Assembly (NCBI GenBank): GCA_016208305.1
Contig: JACQYI010000036.1
Location: 124,001-188,000 of the forward strand
Origin: Oscillatoriophycideae cyanobacterium NC_groundwater_1537_Pr4_S-0.65um_50_18
GTDB taxonomy: Bacteria; Cyanobacteriota; Cyanobacteriia; Elainellales; Elainellaceae
Length of the DNA: 64,000 nucleotides
Direction of reading: 5' to 3'
In this document: one piece after another, positions 1 to 8,250 of the stretch
Layout: every line of letters starts with the position of its first letter
Position numbering within the stretch: position 1 is the first letter of the stretch
The notes under the pieces: model-generated
Databases searched by the model: none
Told to the model about the DNA's origin: nothing
The model's input: the letters and a program-made list of their open reading frames with translations, nothing else
Position numbers and translations under genes: made by a program

Positions 1-2
1 CT

Positions 3-989
3 TCTAGCCCTAACCCTCTAACTTCAGTTCCTAGCCCATCTTTGCAGTTTGTCCAAGCAATTTCTAGCTGGTCTTCTGGCATTAGCGATGCCTTGAAGTT
101 TGATGCGCCTTTGATCGCAGTTGTTCAGATCCAGAATCCCCGATCGCTCATTTCCGTTACAGCAGAGGCGATCGATTCTAAGACTATGACCAGCGTTAAA
201 GGGGGTGGAACCTTAAAGATCCATCCTGATCATCAGCGTCAGGACTGTCTGGCGGCTGACGAAATGATGCCCAAGCCAGCCTTTGGCACTGTGTATCAGG
301 TTCAGGTAAAAGGGCAAACCATTGCCAACTTGCCTAGCCAGACTCAGGCGAAAGCACTGGCTCAGCAGATAGAGCAAACCCTACAGAGTTCTGGATTTGA
401 CCCAGAAGCCTTACAGGCAGCGATCGAAAATCTTGTTCCTCTGGGCAAAGTGGGTGAAACAACTTTGTTTCAAATTGACTCAGCGCTAGCCGCTCAGTTC
501 GATCGCAACCCAGAGCTGCTGGCCATTTCTTGGATCAACAATTTGCGTTTGGCTTTAGAAGTTTCTCCCATCCCGATCGCAGAAGCACAGATTCAAATGC
601 ATGCCCTAACGTTGACCCCAAAACAGCTAAAGGGAAACGCCTCTTGGTATGACCCTCTATTTGCTGGTAGCCTCACGGCTACGGGCGAAACTTTTGACCC
701 TGTTAAGATGACGGCAGCGCACCCAACGTTGCCCTTCGATACCTACCTTAAAGTCACTAATCAGCAGACTCAAGATTCAGTCATTGTCCGCATCAACGAT
801 CGCGGGCCTTATTTGCAAGATCGCTCACTCGATCTTTCGAATGAGGCGGCTCGTTGCTTAAATAGCGAGATGTCTGGCGTTGTGCCTTACGAGGCCGTAG
901 TGCTAGAAAACCCTCAAGCTCAGGCACAGGCAGCAGAGGCTCCATCAACCGCAGAAGATTCTCTCTCTGAAGAATCTCATACCTATTAA
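3..989 (+). CDS. RlpA-like double-psi beta-barrel protein (5' end outside window)
   Basis: The reading frame is open from the first bases of the window, so the true start lies upstream and only the C-terminal 320 or so residues are visible. The last third carries the RlpA/DPBB signature: GNASWYDPLFAG near nt 632, then TATGETFDP, LPFDTYLKV and the very conserved INDRGPY near nt 795, followed by DLS-AA. Family members are outer-membrane or periplasmic proteins that bind or cleave denuded peptidoglycan glycan strands at septa. The long N-terminal part has no recognisable domain and ends in an acidic, Ala/Glu-rich tail after the barrel. The DPBB assignment is firm. Lytic activity is unproven because many RlpA homologues only bind glycan. 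Confidence 0.85.
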   Translation, partial: SSPNPLTSVPSPSLQFVQAISSWSSGISDALKFDAPLIAVVQIQNPRSLISVTAEAIDSKTMTSVKGGGTLKIHPDHQRQDCLAADEMMPKPAFGTVYQVQVKGQTIANLPSQTQAKALAQQIEQTLQSSGFDPEALQAAIENLVPLGKVGETTLFQIDSALAAQFDRNPELLAISWINNLRLALEVSPIPIAEAQIQMHALTLTPKQLKGNASWYDPLFAGSLTATGETFDPVKMTAAHPTLPFDTYLKVTNQQTQDSVIVRINDRGPYLQDRSLDLSNEAARCLNSEMSGVVPYEAVVLENPQAQAQAAEAPSTAEDSLSEESHTY

Positions 990-1055
990 CAGAAGCTCAG
1001 GCGATCGCAAATAGGATTTTGTGGCGCGGAGGGTCTTTGAAATCCATCTGCTGCA

Positions 1056-1385
1056 TTAATGCTCCATCCGTTTTACATGCTTCTGTCCCCACTCACAAAG
1101 CAGGTTAAACACAGGCATCAGACTTTCTCCATATGCTGTGAACGAGTATTCAACTCTTAGCGGTACATCAGATTGAACATTGCGATCGACAATTTCATCT
1201 CTCTCTAGTTCTCGAAGCTGTTGGATTAGCATCTTCTCAGTCACTTCAGGAATGAGTCGCTTAAGTTCACTAAATCGTTTTTTTCCATCTTTTAGGTGCC
1301 ACAAAATCAGGAGTTTCCATTTGCCACCGATGATCTTCAATGTGGTTTGAACAAATCTTGTGCCTTCTGTATGGTCTGCTGTCAC
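1056..1385 (-). CDS. HxlR-family winged-helix transcriptional regulator
   Basis: The 109-residue protein matches the HxlR (MarR-like) family along its whole length: GGKWKLLILWHL in the first helices, RFSELKRLIPEVTEKMLIQQLRELE as the recognition helix-turn-helix, and YSFTAYGESLMPVFNLLCEWG as the C-terminal dimer helix. Family members bind DNA as dimers and usually respond to electrophiles or oxidants, often controlling a divergent oxidoreductase gene. No such gene is next to it: the 360 bp upstream hold no convincing ORF and the following gene is a transporter ATPase. The regulator may have lost its target locally or act at a distance. The typical N-terminal cysteine of redox-sensing members is absent before the GGKW motif. 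Confidence 0.85.
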   Translation of the reverse strand: MTADHTEGTRFVQTTLKIIGGKWKLLILWHLKDGKKRFSELKRLIPEVTEKMLIQQLRELERDEIVDRNVQSDVPLRVEYSFTAYGESLMPVFNLLCEWGQKHVKRMEH

Positions 1386-1747
1386 TGGTTCGCCATCCTT
1401 ATGGACTTCTTTCGTTCACCAATAAAGTAAGTTTTTCTCAAAAATCATGTGAAGTCTTACTCTACTGTAAAGGCATAGTCGCCATGAAGGAACCCAAAAG
1501 ACAGCTTGAACAGGGGTCTGTCATAGGGGAGAAAGAAGATGGATCAAGCGGCAATAGGCTGAATTCCATTGATGAGAGCGATCGTTTGGCAGCATCACTT
1601 TTGTCTAAAGGTCGCTGATACTTCGCCCCTAGATTTTTGTTCGCGCAACTCATGGGCTGCCCTACACGCAGCTTAAAACCCTAGGCAGCTAATTTTCAAA
1701 AGTGCAACGTGTTTTACATCTGATGGTGATGTCAAAGACTGGCAGTT
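1386..1747. other. Intergenic gap, no supported gene
   Basis: This is the gap between the HxlR regulator and the ABC ATPase. Short overlapping ORFs run on both strands but show no family resemblance, and HIP1-like sequence contributes to them. I see no RNA gene or strong hairpin here. Confidence 0.4.
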
Positions 1748-2506
1748 TTAAACCTTAGCAAAATTCATCCGGTTCAAAAATGCCTTGAGCCGCTCACTCT
1801 TGGGATGATCCAACACCTGCCGCGCAGCACCTTCTTCCTCAACCTGACCCTGATTGAGAAACATCACTCGGTGAGCCACCTCCCGAGCAAACTGCATTTC
1901 ATGGGTGACGATCGCCATTGTCATCCCTTCTTCGGCCAACTGCTGCATGACCGTCAGCACTTCCCCCACCAGTTCTGGATCAAGAGCGCTCGTTGGCTCA
2001 TCAAACAGCATAATTTTGGGCTTCATACAGAGGGCACGGGCGATCGCCACCCGCTGTTTTTGGCCGCCTGAGAGTTGATCGGGGTAAGAATCTGCTTTTT
2101 CGGCCAAGCCCACTTTGTCTAAAAAGAATCGCGCCATGCGGGAGCAGTCCTTGACAGGCTGACCCAAAACTCTTTGGGGAGCCAGCGTCAGGTTATCCAG
2201 TACGGTCATGTGGGGAAACAGGTTGAACTGCTGAAACACCATGCCGACTTGCGCACGCAACTGTCGGAGCTGTTGCAGAGACAGGTCAGGCTGGGATAGA
2301 TCCATGCCGTTAACGAACAGTTCTCCACCATTGATAGTCTCTAATCGGTTAAAACATCGCAGCAGCGTGCTTTTGCCGCATCCTGATGACCCAATAATGG
2401 CCACCACTTCGCCTGCCTGAATAGTGCCAGTAATGCCCTTCAAAACGCGCAGTTCACCATAGTTTTTTTCGAGCTGGGTAAATACGATCGCTGGAGTTGA
2501 AGTCAT
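1748..2506 (-). CDS. Polar amino-acid type ABC transporter ATPase
   Basis: The 252-residue protein is a complete ABC nucleotide-binding subunit of the GlnQ/HisP class. Walker A is GSSGCGKS (residues 39-46), the Q-loop is [15 protein letters not shown], the signature is LSGGQKQR near 150, Walker B is [18 protein letters not shown] near 175, and the switch histidine is in [14 protein letters not shown]. It would energise import of an amino acid or a related zwitterion. The gene is divergent from the binding-protein gene at 2748, and the 240 bp between them hold tandem and inverted repeats. No permease gene is adjacent, which is unusual for this class, so the membrane subunit must be encoded elsewhere. 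Substrate is unknown; neighbouring aminophosphonate genes make an aminophosphonate or amino acid plausible. Confidence 0.93.
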   Translation of the reverse strand: MTSTPAIVFTQLEKNYGELRVLKGITGTIQAGEVVAIIGSSGCGKSTLLRCFNRLETINGGELFVNGMDLSQPDLSLQQLRQLRAQVGMVFQQFNLFPHMTVLDNLTLAPQRVLGQPVKDCSRMARFFLDKVGLAEKADSYPDQLSGGQKQRVAIARALCMKPKIMLFDEPTSALDPELVGEVLTVMQQLAEEGMTMAIVTHEMQFAREVAHRVMFLNQGQVEEEGAARQVLDHPKSERLKAFLNRMNFAKV

Positions 2507-2521
2507 GGCAGAAAAAATGGC

Positions 2522-2564
2522 AGGGCAGAATACTGGGGCAGAAAATACTGGGGCAGAAAATACG
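2522..2564. repeat. Three tandem copies of a 13-15 bp unit
   Basis: AGGGCAGAATACT (2522-2534), GGGGCAGAAAATACT (2535-2549) and GGGGCAGAAAATACG (2550-2564) follow head to tail directly upstream of the ABC ATPase start. They could be iterated regulator sites or replication slippage. Confidence 0.8.
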
Positions 2565-2635
2565 GTGGAATTTATTTAGTTTAGAGCTAGTTGTTCATTC
2601 TAGAAGCTCTCAGGGCGATCGCTCTGCAAAAAACT

Positions 2636-2648
2636 ATACAGAGTGTAT
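2636..2648. promoter_or_regulatory. Short perfect inverted repeat in a divergent promoter region
   Basis: ATACA-GAG-TGTAT is a perfect 5-3-5 inverted repeat lying between the divergent ATPase and binding-protein genes, about 100 bp before the binding-protein start. It has the size of a dimeric regulator half-site pair. It does not fit the NtcA pattern GTA-N8-TAC. Operator function is only a suggestion. Confidence 0.3.
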
Positions 2649-2747
2649 GGAGAACAACATTTGTTCACGTACCTTTGTAAGATGACTGCATGGATAGAGA
2701 GCGTGAAACCCTTTCTGACGCACAATTTTGAGGAGAAAAGATTTCGC

Positions 2748-3587
2748 ATGTTTAGAGTCACGCGATCGCGCTTCCTGCGCCAACTCACTTTAGGATTGCT
2801 CAGCCTCTGCTGTGTCGCCGTTTTTGCGGCTTGTGGCACTCCTACCCCTACGGCAAGCACTCCCGAAAGCGGATCTCCGGCAGCGAGCGGTGAAACTTTG
2901 AAAGTGGCGATCGATCCGACCTTTGCGCCCTTTCAAATCAAAGCAGCCAACGGCAGCTACGAAGGCTTTGATATTGACTTGATTAACGCTATTTCTGAAG
3001 CGGCAGGCTTCAAAGCTGAGCTGCAACAGTTGCCGTTTGATGGCATCATTCCAGCGCTGCAAGCCGGAACAGTGGATGCTACTATCAGCACCATGACCAT
3101 CACCGCTGAGCGGGCAAAAACCGTTGATTTCTCTAAACCTTACTTCAAGGCAGGTTTGGCGATCGCTGTGCAAGAGGACAATACAGATATCACCTCCTTG
3201 GCAACGCTCAAAGGCAAAAGAATTGCGGTACAAATTGGCACCACAGGTGCCGATCAGGCCAAGGCGGCAGGTCCCTCTGACTTGCGCACCTTTGACAATG
3301 CGCCTCTGGCACTACAAGAACTCGCCAATGGTAATGTCGATGCGGTGGTTAATGATGCTCCTGTGACGCTGTACGCCATTAAGAGTGGCAACATTACGGG
3401 TCTTAAGGTGGTAGGAGAACTGCTGACCGAAGACTACTACGGCATGGCAACCCCCAAAGGCTCACCCAACCTAGAAAAAATCAACGCAGGTTTAGCCACC
3501 GTCATCAGCAATGGCAAATATGCTGAAATTTACACCAAATGGTTTGGAGGCACGCCTCCCACCCTGCCCGATAAAGCGCCTATTTAG
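2748..3587 (+). CDS. Amino-acid-type ABC transporter substrate-binding lipoprotein
   Basis: This is an SBP_bac_3 (cluster 3) binding protein of about 280 residues. I chose the ATG at 2748, not an upstream in-frame ATG, because AGGAGA at 2731 precedes it and the protein then begins with a proper lipoprotein signal: basic MFRVTRSRFLRQ, a hydrophobic stretch, and lipobox VFAAC. After a Thr/Ser/Pro linker the mature domain starts ETLKVAIDPTFAPF and contains the family motifs GFDIDLINAI, QLPFDGIIPALQAGTVDA, TITAERAKTVDFSKPY and KGKRIAVQIGTTG. The protein should be lipid-anchored and pass its ligand to the ABC permease. It is divergent from the cognate-looking ATPase gene. A hairpin at 3616-3645 follows. 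Confidence 0.93.
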   Translation: MFRVTRSRFLRQLTLGLLSLCCVAVFAACGTPTPTASTPESGSPAASGETLKVAIDPTFAPFQIKAANGSYEGFDIDLINAISEAAGFKAELQQLPFDGIIPALQAGTVDATISTMTITAERAKTVDFSKPYFKAGLAIAVQEDNTDITSLATLKGKRIAVQIGTTGADQAKAAGPSDLRTFDNAPLALQELANGNVDAVVNDAPVTLYAIKSGNITGLKVVGELLTEDYYGMATPKGSPNLEKINAGLATVISNGKYAEIYTKWFGGTPPTLPDKAPI

Positions 3588-3615
3588 CAAGCGGCCATAA
3601 ATTTTATTCAGTTTA

Positions 3616-3645
3616 AATTGAGGCAGGGGCGCGCCTGCCTCAATT
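3616..3645. terminator. Palindromic bidirectional terminator candidate
   Basis: AATTGAGGCAGG and CCTGCCTCAATT form a perfect 12-bp stem around a GC-rich 6-nt loop, between two convergent genes. There is no U run on either strand, so intrinsic termination is plausible but not certain. Confidence 0.6.
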
Positions 3646-3671
3646 GCTGAGCAGCTCGATTGCTGAAAAGC

Positions 3672-4811
3672 TCAATCACCCAAAATGGAAGCAACCCCTT
3701 CCTCCGCGATTTGAAAAGACAGGGTCATGCCAATGCCACCCGATATCTGAGCGATCGTAACACCAGGTTCTGGATGGACGATGAACTCCGTTTTTCCAGA
3801 AATTTTTGCATATAGCCCATGCCAAGTTTCCGCAACTTCAAAAGACGGAGCCTTGGCAAATTTTTTTAGGTAGGTCAAGATGCGATCGTTAATTTCTGCC
3901 TTGTCAAACGGGCTAGGATTCAGGCCATACTCATGAGAGTCTCCAATCACCAGCTCACCTGCCGCATTTTGGGACACCATGACATGAATGCCCCAGCGGG
4001 GAAACTCAGGGGTTTCTGTGGCAATGCGATCTTTGAGTGCAGACACAGAAGAACAATGGGCAAAGGCTTCGTAGTGGGTGAGCGTCAAGCCACCGCAGAG
4101 GGCAGCACCGAGCCGGAAGCTATCGGGCTGAGGAGCAGTCCGCATCATTTGCAGCTTGACTTTGGTGATGCCGCTGTTGGCATACACCGACGGATACAGC
4201 GTTTCGAAATCTACCCCACTACAGACAAAAAGATGCTGAGCTGTCCAAGATTCGCCACCCGCTATAAATGTGGGATGGCCAGAAGACTCGACTTGAGTGA
4301 CTGCCGTACCAAATTTGAAGTCCACCCCATAGACTGCAGCGAGAAAAGCCGGAATTTTGCCGATCGCCTCTCTTGGGTCAACAATCACTTCGGTCGAGCT
4401 ATGCAGTGCACCTAAAAGATTTTCAGTTACGATCGCCGGACTCTTAGCGGCAGCTTGCTGGGGCGTCAGCAGTGCCAGTGAGTCGATCGCTCTCGGAGCT
4501 GCCATAAATTCTTCTAGCACCGCCATTTCATCCGATCGGTATGCCAGATGCAAAGAGCCACAAGCATCGGCATGAAACCCAGCCTGAGAAGCTACCTCTA
4601 GCCAAATAGCTCTGGTCTTAAGGGCGCGATCGAGCAGATGACCCTGCGGCTGACCGATCGGCCAGATCATGCCAAAATTACGAATGGAAGCTCCGATCGC
4701 CTGAGGGTTGCGTTCAAAAACTGTTACTTTCAAGCCTCGTTTGGCAGCAGCTCTAGCATGAGCTAAGCCCAGAATGCCCGCTCCCACGATGGCAATATCT
4801 GTTCTATTCAT
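3672..4811 (-). CDS. FAD-dependent oxidoreductase, TIGR03364-type (aminophosphonate oxidase candidate)
   Basis: The 379-residue protein is a DAO-superfamily flavoenzyme. The dinucleotide-binding motif GAGILGLAHARAAAKRGL follows the start and ends in the acidic VFERN. IRNFGMIWPIGQ and the C-terminal GGIGMTLSFQIAEE are further flavin-contact segments. The pairing with a PhnX-like hydrolase immediately upstream in the same direction (gap about 105 bp) is the hallmark of the TIGR03364/TIGR03351 pair. For that pair oxidative deamination of an aminophosphonate such as 1-hydroxy-2-aminoethylphosphonate has been proposed. The enzyme would release ammonia and give a phosphonoaldehyde for the hydrolase. 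Family and pairing are well supported; the substrate is inference. A generic D-amino-acid oxidase activity is the alternative. Confidence 0.85.
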   Translation of the reverse strand: MNRTDIAIVGAGILGLAHARAAAKRGLKVTVFERNPQAIGASIRNFGMIWPIGQPQGHLLDRALKTRAIWLEVASQAGFHADACGSLHLAYRSDEMAVLEEFMAAPRAIDSLALLTPQQAAAKSPAIVTENLLGALHSSTEVIVDPREAIGKIPAFLAAVYGVDFKFGTAVTQVESSGHPTFIAGGESWTAQHLFVCSGVDFETLYPSVYANSGITKVKLQMMRTAPQPDSFRLGAALCGGLTLTHYEAFAHCSSVSALKDRIATETPEFPRWGIHVMVSQNAAGELVIGDSHEYGLNPSPFDKAEINDRILTYLKKFAKAPSFEVAETWHGLYAKISGKTEFIVHPEPGVTIAQISGGIGMTLSFQIAEEGVASILGD

Positions 4812-4916
4812 AGGGTCTGTTCTATTTTTTATCCTATTTATATAGAGCGGCGTTGCTGCTTGTAGAGATGAACAAACACGCTATTTATGGCGCAATTATC
4901 TTATGGCGCAATCATC

Positions 4917-5660
4917 TTACGGCGCAATTATCGCTTTTAGATCGCGCAAAGAACTCAGCAAACCGTGGTTGGGATAGACCGCAAGCTGCTCTGTCGTATG
5001 GGTACCACAGGTGACTCCCAAAGACATGCGGCAATGGGCGTTGATGCCTGCTTGCAGATCGGAAGGGGTATCACCTACGACAACTACAGCTTGAGGATCT
5101 TTAACGCCTAGCTGGTACATTGCCTTTTGAATCATATAGGGTGCAGGACGACCCTGCTGCTGATAAATTTCGGAAGGGGTCACTGAGGCTTGAATGACTC
5201 TATCTTTTGAGCCAATGAAATCTTGATCTAAGCCATGATTCCAGTGCAGGCGATCGAGAATAATGTTAGTTACCTCTCGGTAAAATCCTGTATTCAAAGC
5301 GATTTGAATGCCCTGAGATTTGAGCCATTCAAAGAGTTCCAAACATCCTTCGGTGGGCTGTACGGGCTGAGTTAGATAGTGGTGTTCTAAAACTTCTTTA
5401 AATTTGCGGTAGGAAGCCTCTACTTGAGGGGCTATATCGCCTGCATCCCCCAGCTGTTCTTGCCAAAGCGTTTGAAAAACCCGCTTTTTTGACCACCCCA
5501 TCATAGAAATAATGCGATCGCGATCGGCTCGTAGCCCTGTTGCATCAGCGGCTGCAAAGAAACACTGCTCTACTTCGTTCTCATCCTTGACTGTGGTTCC
5601 TGCCATATCAAAAACCACGAGCTGTACGGTCGTGTTTGCAGTAGGAATCGCTGTAGACAT
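4917..5660 (-). CDS. Phosphonatase-like HAD hydrolase (TIGR03351-type)
   Basis: The 247-residue HAD enzyme has the phosphonatase form of motif I, DMAGTT with nucleophile Asp18. It also has a lysine in the cap domain (MGWSKK, Lys58) at the place where phosphonoacetaldehyde hydrolase forms its Schiff base. The usual core lysine is replaced by arginine in GRPAPY, and the last motif is VVVVGDTPSDLQAG. These traits mark the PhnX-like clade that cleaves the C-P bond of 2-oxoethylphosphonates or close relatives, giving phosphate and an aldehyde. It is the first gene of a two-gene unit with the flavin oxidase, so the pair can plausibly turn an aminophosphonate into ammonia, phosphate and an aldehyde. 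The exact substrate is not determined by the sequence. Confidence 0.88.
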   Translation of the reverse strand: MSTAIPTANTTVQLVVFDMAGTTVKDENEVEQCFFAAADATGLRADRDRIISMMGWSKKRVFQTLWQEQLGDAGDIAPQVEASYRKFKEVLEHHYLTQPVQPTEGCLELFEWLKSQGIQIALNTGFYREVTNIILDRLHWNHGLDQDFIGSKDRVIQASVTPSEIYQQQGRPAPYMIQKAMYQLGVKDPQAVVVVGDTPSDLQAGINAHCRMSLGVTCGTHTTEQLAVYPNHGLLSSLRDLKAIIAP

Positions 5661-6055
5661 TTCAGCCCATCCTGATTGAGGTAAGTAGTTGGGATTTATT
5701 CAATAGAAAACCTATGGGAGTTAGGTTAAAACACGTAGCTTGCTTCCCGCAGGGTAACCCAACGCCCGCATAGATTACGCTATCGCCAACTCATCCTACA
5801 ATTAAATTTCCCTACCTCTTTATCCTTAACGGGGTGTTAATCTCGCCATAGTCTGAGTGAGGTCAGCAAAGCCTATCTCCCCAGAATTGCTGCCTCTCTA
5901 TCCTTGCCCTCTTTGGATCATGAACGAATGGCAAACCGTGACTTTTTGTGGTGTAGACTGTGCCTACACCACAAGAAATCGTTGCCTTTGAGAACTCCTC
6001 AAGGACTACCGAGCTACAAATTGAACCGTTTCCAAAGAACCTTGTAAAGAACCTG
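5661..6055. other. Intergenic gap between minus-strand genes
   Basis: The gap holds a stretch near 5745-5800 resembling the GGATGAGTT...GCGTAACCCA repeats common in cyanobacterial genomes (a related stretch is near 23700), and the hairpin at 5946-5974. No gene is supported. Confidence 0.4.
5946..5974 (-). terminator. Hairpin downstream of the peptidoglycan-binding gene
   Basis: TTGTGGTGTA and TACACCACAA form a perfect 10-bp stem with a 9-nt loop, about 80 bp past the stop of the gene ending at 6056. No U run follows on the minus strand, so this is a candidate only. Confidence 0.45.
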
Positions 6056-6667
6056 TTACGGACGAAAATCAACCCGTGCGGGCAAGCCTACATTTTGGAG
6101 GCGATCGGATAAATCTTCTGCATTCGAGCGGCTGCTATAGCTCCCGGCATTGATGAAAGAGCCACGACCTGCATCATCGTAGAAGGCATTCGGTGCAACG
6201 CGGCTGACTGCTGCCAAACGATCGCTGCTGCTCCCTGGCACTACCACCACATAGGGACCATTGATAATGCCACTACCGCCGCCGCCCCCTTCATCAGGAC
6301 GCAGGGCTAGGCAGGAGCCTGCGGCCAGCGCGCTTAAAGTCTCAGTCCCTGCGATGCCATCAATGCGCAAACCACAGCGCTCTTGATAGCTATAGACTGC
6401 AGCTTGGGTTTGTGAACCATAAATACCATCTGCCCGAATGCCCAGAGCAGACTGCAAACGCGAGACATCTGAGCCAGTGTCGCCAAATTGCAGCGCCAGC
6501 GCTTGAGGGGCAATATTGAGAACAGACGCGATCGCCGCCAAGGAGAGCAAACCTCGCCAAGCAAAGCTTGACATTTTGCGAGTCTGCAACTTAAATGGCT
6601 TCAGCTTGGAACGCGCCTCTGAGTTTGGCTCAGCGACGGCAGGGTGATTTAACAGCAGGGATTTCAT
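6056..6667 (-). CDS. Secreted protein with PG_binding_1 and SPOR-like domains
   Basis: I place the start at the ATG at 6667, which has GAGGA seven bases upstream; a GTG five codons earlier is possible. After a basic N-terminus and a hydrophobic stretch (SLAAIASVLNIAPQALA) comes a peptidoglycan-binding type 1 domain: FGDTGSDVSRLQSALGI, DGIYGSQTQAAV, DGIAGTETLSAL. A glycine linker leads to YVVVVPGSSSDRLAAVSRV...FINAGSYSSRSNAEDLSDRL...PARVDF, a SPOR-like beta-alpha-beta module. The protein probably acts in the periplasm on or near peptidoglycan. The C-terminal module recurs twice in the protein encoded at 15137. No enzymatic domain is visible. Confidence 0.82.
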   Translation of the reverse strand: MKSLLLNHPAVAEPNSEARSKLKPFKLQTRKMSSFAWRGLLSLAAIASVLNIAPQALALQFGDTGSDVSRLQSALGIRADGIYGSQTQAAVYSYQERCGLRIDGIAGTETLSALAAGSCLALRPDEGGGGGSGIINGPYVVVVPGSSSDRLAAVSRVAPNAFYDDAGRGSFINAGSYSSRSNAEDLSDRLQNVGLPARVDFRP

Positions 6668-7344
6668 AGTTTCCTCGCTCACTTTGTTGATGTTGATAAG
6701 AGTTCAGATGCTGACCTGGCTGAGGCTCGGTGCTGCTACATCGAGCCTCGCCCTCAGAACCCAACTCTGAATGAGCAGAACAGTCGTCAGATCTCTCTGC
6801 GATTCATGAGTTTTGTAATTCACTTACTTCATGATTCACAAAAAATCTGAAGCTCGAACGCTCAATCTATCTTTATTTAATCTTTATTCTTACCTGTAAC
6901 TTACCCGAACGCTAGATGTAGGGCAGCGGCTAGATTCCAAGCAATGCAGCAGTTTTCCTAAATATGGAGGTTAGTGCCCCTACTTCTAGTGCTCGATCAC
7001 TCTATGGCTAGCGTTTTGAATTTCTTACAAAAAATAAATTTTTATATTTACTTTGACCCAGAAAATTTATTTGTGTGCGTTGGCTAGTTCACGAGCCTCA
7101 AGATCAGCCCACAAAAATTATGACTGTGTTCTCTTAATAGCTGTAGACAGCGGGTGAAGACAGAACCGTTTTTTAGTTCGCGCACCCCTCAAAACGTCCT
7201 AAGTTAAAAATGGAATGCTCTGCACCCCAGCAATTCTAATTTTGCAAAAAAGCCCAAAAAGAACCCGCCGCAGGCAGGCTTTTTTCAGACTTGGTTAGGC
7301 GCGAACTCCCCTATATGAAATTGATAATTGCTCGCTGAAACACG
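6668..7344. other. Long AT-rich intergenic region before the lexA hairpins
   Basis: This is the upstream region of the peptidoglycan-binding gene and the downstream region of lexA. It contains the candidate terminator 7246-7285 and no convincing ORF. AT-rich stretches near 6830-6900 and 7010-7060 could hold promoter elements, but nothing specific can be assigned. Confidence 0.4.
7246..7285. terminator. Terminator-like hairpin with A and T tracts
   Basis: AAAAAAGCC at 7246 pairs with GGCTTTTTT at 7277, with an inner CCGCC/GGCAGG pairing possible. The T run lies at the 3' edge on the plus strand and the A run gives one on the minus strand, so it can act in both directions. Confidence 0.55.
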
Positions 7345-7383
7345 ATGGGCTGCTGCATCAGTGAAACTCATGCAACAGCCCAT
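7345..7383. terminator. Strong hairpin just downstream of lexA
   Basis: ATGGGCTG-C-TGCAT pairs with ATGCA-A-CAGCCCAT, 13 of 14 positions, around an 11-nt loop. It starts 17 bp after the lexA stop. No T run follows on the minus strand, so it may be a 3' stabiliser rather than a terminator. Confidence 0.5.
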
Positions 7384-7399
7384 TAGAATATGCCACCCA

Positions 7400-8017
7400 T
7401 TACAGGCCGATCGACGGCTGATAGCCGCGCCAAACTGCAACCAAAACACCCTGAACCACCACATCTGTTGCAGGGGCTTCAATAAGCGGATAGTTGGGGT
7501 TTGCAGGCTTTAGTGTCACCTGGTTTCCCTTACGGTGATAGTACTTGAGCGTAGTTCCTCCTTCGCTACTCACCCTTGCCGCGACGATCGTGCCATTCTT
7601 GAGCGTTTGCTGATCGTGAATGGGCCGCATGAGAACAATGTCGCCGCTATCGATCAATGCACCAATCATGCTGTCGCCACGCACCCGGAGCGCATAATCT
7701 CCTAGCCTAATCGCAGAGCTAGAGAAATCTAGCTGTTCTTCTGTATCTGTGAACGATTCAACGACTGAACCTGCGGCGATCGCCCCTAGGATAGGAATGC
7801 CTTGGGGTTTGAGAATGCGAATGGTGCGCGCCCGACCTTCTGTCCAGTCGATGTAACCCTTCGTTCGGAGATGATCCAGACGACTTTGGATGGGAGCAGG
7901 CGATCGCAAATTCATCGCTCTCATCATCTGCCGAATGGAGGGAGAGTGCTGGTTGAGCTTGATGTACTCAATCAACCAGTCATAGAGCTGTTGCTGGACT
8001 TCTGTGAGGGGTTCCAT
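7400..8017 (-). CDS. lexA: LexA repressor, S24 autoprotease
   Basis: The 205-residue protein has the LexA winged-helix N-terminus (LTEVQQQLYDWLIEYI, SPSIRQMMRAMNLRSPAPIQSRLDHLRTKGYI) and a C-terminal S24 peptidase fold. The scissile Ala82-Gly83 bond lies in AIAAGSVVE, the nucleophile Ser116 in RGDSMIGA and the catalytic Lys158 in GTTLKYY. All elements for self-cleavage are therefore present, unlike some cyanobacterial LexA proteins that have lost them and act outside DNA repair. RecA-stimulated cleavage of a classical SOS repressor is thus possible. No SOS gene is adjacent, so the local sequence says nothing about its regulon. A half-conserved LexA-like site lies across the start region (see rejected items). 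Confidence 0.93.
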   Translation of the reverse strand: MEPLTEVQQQLYDWLIEYIKLNQHSPSIRQMMRAMNLRSPAPIQSRLDHLRTKGYIDWTEGRARTIRILKPQGIPILGAIAAGSVVESFTDTEEQLDFSSSAIRLGDYALRVRGDSMIGALIDSGDIVLMRPIHDQQTLKNGTIVAARVSSEGGTTLKYYHRKGNQVTLKPANPNYPLIEAPATDVVVQGVLVAVWRGYQPSIGL

Positions 8018-8250
8018 AGAACATGTGTCAACCTAAATGATGGAGGACGAAAAGAGTGAAAGGTCTTAAAAATAAATCATAGATCACTTCAGAACGTTTG
8101 TACCACCAAAACACGGGTACTGTCTAGTCTTTTTCTAAAATTCGTAGCAAATTGAGTCATTAGCCTCAAAATGCCGCTTCGTGAAATGTCAAGGGTGTCA
8201 ATTTGTAGAATCCAATCAGCCTGGGCGCGAGGCCAAGCCTCCTAGATGAC

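Noticed and set aside
1340-1653. Short ORFs on both strands beside the HxlR gene (1340-1618 plus, 1462-1653 minus)
   Set aside because: They overlap each other and the regulator, have no family resemblance, and only their HIP1 content is notable.
8008-8032. Inverted repeat GTTCTATGGAAC over the lexA start and a nearby ACACATGTTCT as LexA boxes
   Set aside because: The first has half-sites in the order GTTC..GAAC, unlike the cyanobacterial RGTACNNNDGTWCB form, and the second matches only one half-site. Autoregulation is possible but this is not enough to annotate a site.
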